DNA of 64,000 nt from Streptomyces nymphaeiformis (lineage in GTDB: Bacteria; Actinomycetota; Actinomycetes; Streptomycetales; Streptomycetaceae): the NCBI RefSeq assembly GCF_014203895.1, contig NZ_JACHJY010000004.1, positions 496,001 to 560,000 on the forward strand, in the 5' to 3' direction. Positions 60,415-64,000 of the stretch are shown here, one piece after another; the stretch's first letter is position 1, and each line of letters begins with the position of its first letter. The position numbers were made by a program, and so were the translations under genes. The notes beneath the pieces were generated by a model. That model saw nothing but the letters and a program-made list of their open reading frames with translations. It searched no databases and was not told the DNA's origin.

Positions 60415-61695
60415 GTGAGCACACCTCCGAGCACGGCCACGGCCGTGGGCCACAACCTGCTGCGGGACCGCGACTTCCTGCTGTTCGCGGGCGGCCAGGG
60501 CGCCTCGGCGCTCGGCGACGCGCTGAGCAAGACCGCCCTGCCGCTGCTCGTCCTGGCCCTCACCGGCTCCGGACTGCACATGGGCGTGATCGCCATGCTG
60601 TCGGCGCTGCCCATGATGCTGATCGGCGTCCCCGCGGGCGCCTGGGCCGACCGGCTCGACCGGCGGCGGATGATGCTCTGGTCGGACGTGGGACGCGCGC
60701 TGCTCGTCGGCGCGGTCCCGCTGGCCGCCTGGCTGGATCTGCCGGTGCTGCCGGTGCTGTACGCGGTGGCCGTGCCGGTCGGTGTGCTGTACGCCGTCTT
60801 CGAGGCGGCCTGCCTGTCCTGCGTGCCCTCGCTGGTCGGCCGCGAACGGCTCGGCGAGGCCAACTCGCTCCTGTCGATCGGCAACGCGCTCGGCTACATC
60901 GCCGGCCCCGCCCTCGCCGGTGTCCTGGTGACGGGCATCGGCGGGGCGGGCACCCTGGCGGTCGACGCGCTGACCTTCGCGGTGTCGGCGGTCTCCCTGA
61001 TGCTGATCCGCCGCCCGATGCAGAGCGCGCGGGAGCAGGCGCCCGCGCCGATGCGCCGGCAGGTCCTGGAGGGCTTCCGGTTCATCGCCGGGCACCGGCT
61101 CCTCCGGGCGGCGCTGCTCTACTGGGCGGCGGTCACCTTCTTCACCTCGCCGGTCGTCATCTGCGCCACGTACTTCATCCGTGAGGACCTCGGCTGGTCG
61201 CCCGGCGTGCTCGGGTCGATCATCGCGGTCTACGCGGTCGGGGCGATCGCCGGCGCCGTGCTCGCCTCGCGGATGAAGGCCGCCACCGTCGCCGTCATGT
61301 GCGCCGGCACGGTCCTCGGGAGCGTCGCGCTGCTCGTCCTGAGCGGCACCGCGTCGCTACCGCTGGCCCTCGGCGTCGTCTTCCTCGCCGGCGGCGGGGA
61401 GTCGCTCTCCGCGATCGTCTACAGCACGCTGCGGGCGCGGCTCACCCCGGACGAGCTCCTCGGCCGGGTGACGACGACCGCGCAGGTCGCCGCCTTCAGC
61501 CTGAAACCCCTGTCCGTCCTGGCGGCCGGCATCGCCCTGGAGGCGACCTCCGGCTCCGTGACCCTGGCCGTGATCGCGGTCTCCTCCATCGCGATCAGCC
61601 TCGTCTTCGCCGGCTACGGCCGCCGGCTCTCCGCGGCGCCCGCCCCCGCCGCCCCCACCCTCGTCCGTCCGACACCCGAAGAGGTAACCCCATGA
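60415..61695 (+). CDS. MFS transporter, probable lipopeptide exporter
   Basis: A 426-residue major facilitator protein with about 12 helices, GTG start (VSTPPSTATAVGHNLLRD) two bases after the oxygenase stop. The loop 2-3 motif is GAWADRLDRRRMM and the N-terminal FLLFAGGQGASALGDALSKT is typical of the MFS-3/enterobactin-exporter-like subgroup. Position inside the operon argues for product export or self-resistance. Confidence 0.9.
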   Translation: MSTPPSTATAVGHNLLRDRDFLLFAGGQGASALGDALSKTALPLLVLALTGSGLHMGVIAMLSALPMMLIGVPAGAWADRLDRRRMMLWSDVGRALLVGAVPLAAWLDLPVLPVLYAVAVPVGVLYAVFEAACLSCVPSLVGRERLGEANSLLSIGNALGYIAGPALAGVLVTGIGGAGTLAVDALTFAVSAVSLMLIRRPMQSAREQAPAPMRRQVLEGFRFIAGHRLLRAALLYWAAVTFFTSPVVICATYFIREDLGWSPGVLGSIIAVYAVGAIAGAVLASRMKAATVAVMCAGTVLGSVALLVLSGTASLPLALGVVFLAGGGESLSAIVYSTLRARLTPDELLGRVTTTAQVAAFSLKPLSVLAAGIALEATSGSVTLAVIAVSSIAISLVFAGYGRRLSAAPAPAAPTLVRPTPEEVTP

Positions 61696-61883
61696 GCGTG
61701 ACCACCGCAGAGCCCGACTACGTCGTCGTGGTCAACGAAGAGGAGCAGTACTCGATCTGGCGCAGCGACCGCGAGCTGCCCGCCGGCTGGGAGGCCGACG
61801 GCCCGGCCGCCAGCAAGGACGAGTGCCTCGACCGCATCGAGACCGTGTGGACCGACATGCGTCCGCGCTGCGCCCGGGGCTGA
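61692..61883 (+). CDS. MbtH-like NRPS accessory protein (second copy)
   Basis: A 63-residue MbtH protein with NEEEQYSIWRSDRELPAGWE and IETVWTDMRP. ATG overlaps the MFS stop codon (ATGA). It differs from the first copy across most of its first 20 residues, so this is not a recent duplication. Confidence 0.93.
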   Translation: MSVTTAEPDYVVVVNEEEQYSIWRSDRELPAGWEADGPAASKDECLDRIETVWTDMRPRCARG

Positions 61884-61892
61884 TCGTCCGTC

Positions 61893-62639
61893 ATGACCCT
61901 GCTCCGACGGCTCAGCGCCGGTGAAGGAACCAGCCGGATCGTGTGCCTGCCCTACGCGGGCGGCAACGGCACGGTCTACGAGAGCTGGACCCGATGGCTT
62001 CCCCCCGAGGTGGAGCTGTGGGCACCCCATCTGCCCGCACGCGAACACCGGATGCTCGAAGAGCCCCTGGACGACATGGGGCTGCTCGTCCGCACCCTGG
62101 CCGACGAGCTCGGCGCGGACGAGCGGCCGACCACCCTGTTCGGACACAGCTTCGGCTCGCTCGTCGCGTTCGAACTGGCCCGCCTCCTCCAGGAGCGTTC
62201 CCGCCCGGTCGACTGCCTGATCGCGTCCGGGATGGTGGCGCCGATCGTGCTGCCGCCCCGGCCGGTGCCCACGGACGCCGAGATCCTCTCCAGCCTCCGC
62301 TCGCACGGGGTGACGCCCCCCGAGTTCTTCACCCAGCCCGACCTCCTCGAACTCGTCATGCCGGGCCTGCGCGCCGACTACCGGATGGCGATGGGCTACC
62401 GGTACGCGGAGGGCCCCGAGCTCTCCGCCCGGGTGTACGCGATCGGGGGCACCGACGACCCCGGCGTGCCCGTCGAGGGCCTCACGGCCTGGGCGGCGCA
62501 CGGGCAGGGCGACTGCCCCGTCCGGATGTGGGAGGGCGGTCACATGTTCCTCCTGCAACACGTCGAGGAAGTCGCCTCGTTCGTGGTCGGCTGTCATCAG
62601 CGGTCCGACACCCGCCCCTTGCAGTCAATCGAAGGATGA
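61893..62639 (+). CDS. Type II thioesterase
   Basis: A 248-residue alpha/beta hydrolase of the NRPS/PKS editing type: LPYAGGNGTVYESW near the N-terminus, nucleophile motif LFGHSFGSLVAFEL, Asp in the GGTDDPGVP loop and catalytic His in WEGGHMFLL. It normally removes misloaded groups from carrier domains; here it may also take part in product release, because NRPS2 has no TE. Confidence 0.93.
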   Translation: MTLLRRLSAGEGTSRIVCLPYAGGNGTVYESWTRWLPPEVELWAPHLPAREHRMLEEPLDDMGLLVRTLADELGADERPTTLFGHSFGSLVAFELARLLQERSRPVDCLIASGMVAPIVLPPRPVPTDAEILSSLRSHGVTPPEFFTQPDLLELVMPGLRADYRMAMGYRYAEGPELSARVYAIGGTDDPGVPVEGLTAWAAHGQGDCPVRMWEGGHMFLLQHVEEVASFVVGCHQRSDTRPLQSIEG

Positions 62640-62641
62640 GC

Positions 62642-63508
62642 ATGGAAACGCGTACCCTCACCGTCCCCGGCGGCACCCTGCACGCCGTGAGCAGCGGCGC
62701 CCCGGCCGGCCCCTCGGCCGTCCTGGTCCACTCCGGCATCGCCCACGGCCAGATGTGGCACCCGCTGATGGAGGCGCTGAGCGAGGAGATGTTCTCCGTC
62801 GCCTACGACTGCCGCTGCTTCGGCCGGTCGACGACGACGCTGGACGGGGAGTTCTCCGACCTCGCCGACCTCGGGAGCGTCCTCGACGCGTACGGTCTCG
62901 AGTCCACCGTGCTCGTGGCCGAGTCGCGCGGCGCGCGACTCGCGATCGACTTCGCCCTCGCGCACCCCGAGCGGGTGGACGGCCTCTTCCTGCTCGCGCC
63001 CGACGTCTCGGGCTTCGACTCCCCGGTCGCGGACGAGGAGCGCCCGCTGCTCGAAGCCGTCGGGGAGGCCGAGGAGGCCTGGGACACCGCCGAGCCGGCC
63101 GACGTCCCCCGGACGGTCGAGGAGCTGATCGCCCTCGAGGTGCGGCTCTTCGTCGACGGCCCCGGCCGCGAGCAGGCGCCCGAGCGGGCGGCCGTGCGCG
63201 AGGCGGTCGCCGAGATGCTGCGGCTCAACTACACGCAGCAGAAGGACACTCCGGACTTCACGCGGCCCGAGCCCGCGGCCGACCGTCTGGCGAAGCTCGA
63301 CGTGCCGGTGCGGGTGCTCGTCGGCGACGCCGACACGCTCGGCATGCGGGCCACGGCGGAGGAGATCGAGCGCGCCGTCCCGCAGGCCTCGCTGGTCCGC
63401 GTCCCGGACGCGGCGCACGCGCTCACGCTCGAGCGCGAGGAGACGGTCGTACGCGAACTGCGCACGTGGTGGCGGGAACTGCGGCAGCTGCCGCAGTCCG
63501 GGGAATGA
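62642..63508 (+). CDS. Alpha/beta hydrolase
   Basis: A 288-residue protein. METRTLTVPGGTLHAV is preferred over an ATG two codons earlier because GAAGG precedes it at proper spacing; the earlier ATG overlaps the thioesterase stop. Oxyanion loop LVHSGIAHGQMW, nucleophile VLVAESRGARLAI (AESRG), acid in VLVGDADTLGM, His in VPDAAHALTLE. Last gene clearly joined to the operon; could hydrolyse the mature chain from NRPS2 or process the product. The nucleophile elbow has Ala in place of the first Gly. Confidence 0.88.
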   Translation: METRTLTVPGGTLHAVSSGAPAGPSAVLVHSGIAHGQMWHPLMEALSEEMFSVAYDCRCFGRSTTTLDGEFSDLADLGSVLDAYGLESTVLVAESRGARLAIDFALAHPERVDGLFLLAPDVSGFDSPVADEERPLLEAVGEAEEAWDTAEPADVPRTVEELIALEVRLFVDGPGREQAPERAAVREAVAEMLRLNYTQQKDTPDFTRPEPAADRLAKLDVPVRVLVGDADTLGMRATAEEIERAVPQASLVRVPDAAHALTLEREETVVRELRTWWRELRQLPQSGE

Positions 63509-63528
63509 CCTAGGGAGAGGGCTCTGCG

Positions 63529-64000
63529 ATGAGCATGCTGAAGTCCCGGCCGGGAACGGCCGACGAGCCCCCGTCGGAGGACCCGGGAACCTCCGGGGCC
63601 GACGGCCCGGCTCCGTCCGACGGCCTGGCTGACGGTCGGCCCGGCGGTGCGGACGCCGGTCGGCCGGGCGGTGCGGCCGGCGGTCGGTCCGGTGCTGCCT
63701 CCGGCCGTCCGGCCGGTGCCCGGCGGTTCGCCGGGACCTGGACCGTCCTCGTGGCGCTCCTGGCCGTCTCCTTCTCGCTGGCGTACGGGGCCACCCGTCC
63801 CGCGCCCGACGGGGAGGCGGGCCGGGGCGCGCTGGCCACGGCCCAGCGGCTGGAGGACCTCGGCACGCACGTCGCCGCGAGCCCGAAGCTCGCGGAGGGG
63901 CTCGACCTCGTCTCCCGCGAGCTGAAGGCGATCCCGGGCCTGGAGGTGGAGCGGCAGCGCTCCACCGGCTCGTACCGCTTCCACGACCGCGCCGTCGACT
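63529..64000 (+). CDS. M28-type peptidase, N-terminal part (truncated by window edge)
   Basis: The ATG follows GGGAGAGGG, and 157 codons are open to the end of the window. A disordered N-terminus rich in Gly, Ala and Asp has repeated GRPGGA-like tripeptides. One membrane helix follows (TWTVLVALLAVSFSLAYGA). The extracytoplasmic part begins LATAQRLEDLGTHVAASPKL, the usual entry of membrane-anchored M28 zinc aminopeptidases. Metal ligands lie outside the window. It may be a core gene that bounds the NRPS cluster. Confidence 0.65.
   Translation, partial: MSMLKSRPGTADEPPSEDPGTSGADGPAPSDGLADGRPGGADAGRPGGAAGGRSGAASGRPAGARRFAGTWTVLVALLAVSFSLAYGATRPAPDGEAGRGALATAQRLEDLGTHVAASPKLAEGLDLVSRELKAIPGLEVERQRSTGSYRFHDRAVD

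Overview
The window is very GC-rich (mostly G/C third codon positions, GTG/TTG starts, GA-rich ribosome binding sites) and carries genes specific to sporulating actinomycetes: ssgR-ssgA, a Rex-operator-controlled cydA-cydB-cydCD locus, two-GAF sensor kinases and a large NRPS cluster. It is almost certainly Streptomyces. The gene order (ptpA, ssgR, ssgA, thiC, a LacI regulator, hisC, cydAB-CD, GAF kinase, HAD) matches, from memory, the S. coelicolor SCO3920-SCO3949 neighbourhood, not far from oriC. Four perfect parS sites (GTTTCACGTGAAAC) independently support an origin-proximal position.

Layout. 0-9.2 kb: small housekeeping and regulatory genes (beta-lactamase-fold hydrolase end, GNAT enzymes, MarR, HAD phosphatase, flavohaemoprotein, NUDIX, LysR, cystathionine gamma-lyase/LMW phosphatase/holin-like operon, cupin, small membrane protein), with parS sites 1-3. 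9.4-10.8 kb: sporulation genes ssgR and ssgA. 10.9-19.6 kb: YibE/F-like membrane protein, TPP riboswitch plus thiC, membrane protein, PPP-type phosphatase with a long Ala/Pro-rich N-terminus, LacI regulator, hisC paralogue. 19.6-28.0 kb: cyclophilin-like protein, then Rex operator, cydA, cydB, fused cydCD (start codon beside parS 4) and a two-GAF histidine kinase. 28.0-32.6 kb: HAD, NAD(P)-binding protein, SGNH hydrolase, membrane protein, MarR, and two tiny genes converging on a strong terminator. The intergenic gaps here hold two families of short tandem repeats.

33.0-63.5 kb is a nonribosomal lipopeptide cluster. Two LuxR-type regulators and an MbtH protein come first. A 4'-phosphopantetheinyl transferase runs on the opposite strand. 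A long operon follows, almost without gaps: TauD-type oxygenase, atypical SHMT-like PLP enzyme, NRPS1 (FAAL-ACP-(C-A-PCP)x4), NRPS2 (C-A-PCP-degenerate C), 2,4-diaminobutyrate-type aminotransferase, JmjC/cupin-8 oxygenase, MFS exporter, second MbtH, type II thioesterase and an alpha/beta hydrolase. Read together, a fatty acid is activated by the FAAL, loaded on the ACP and joined to five amino acids, the fourth probably 2,4-diaminobutyrate made by the cluster's own aminotransferase. The peptide may be oxidised by the two iron oxygenases. No E domain and no integrated TE domain is visible; the last domain is a condensation-like domain without the catalytic histidine. I do not recognise the product. 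A truncated M28-type peptidase gene begins at the right edge.

No rRNA, tRNA, CRISPR array, insertion sequence or phage module was seen.
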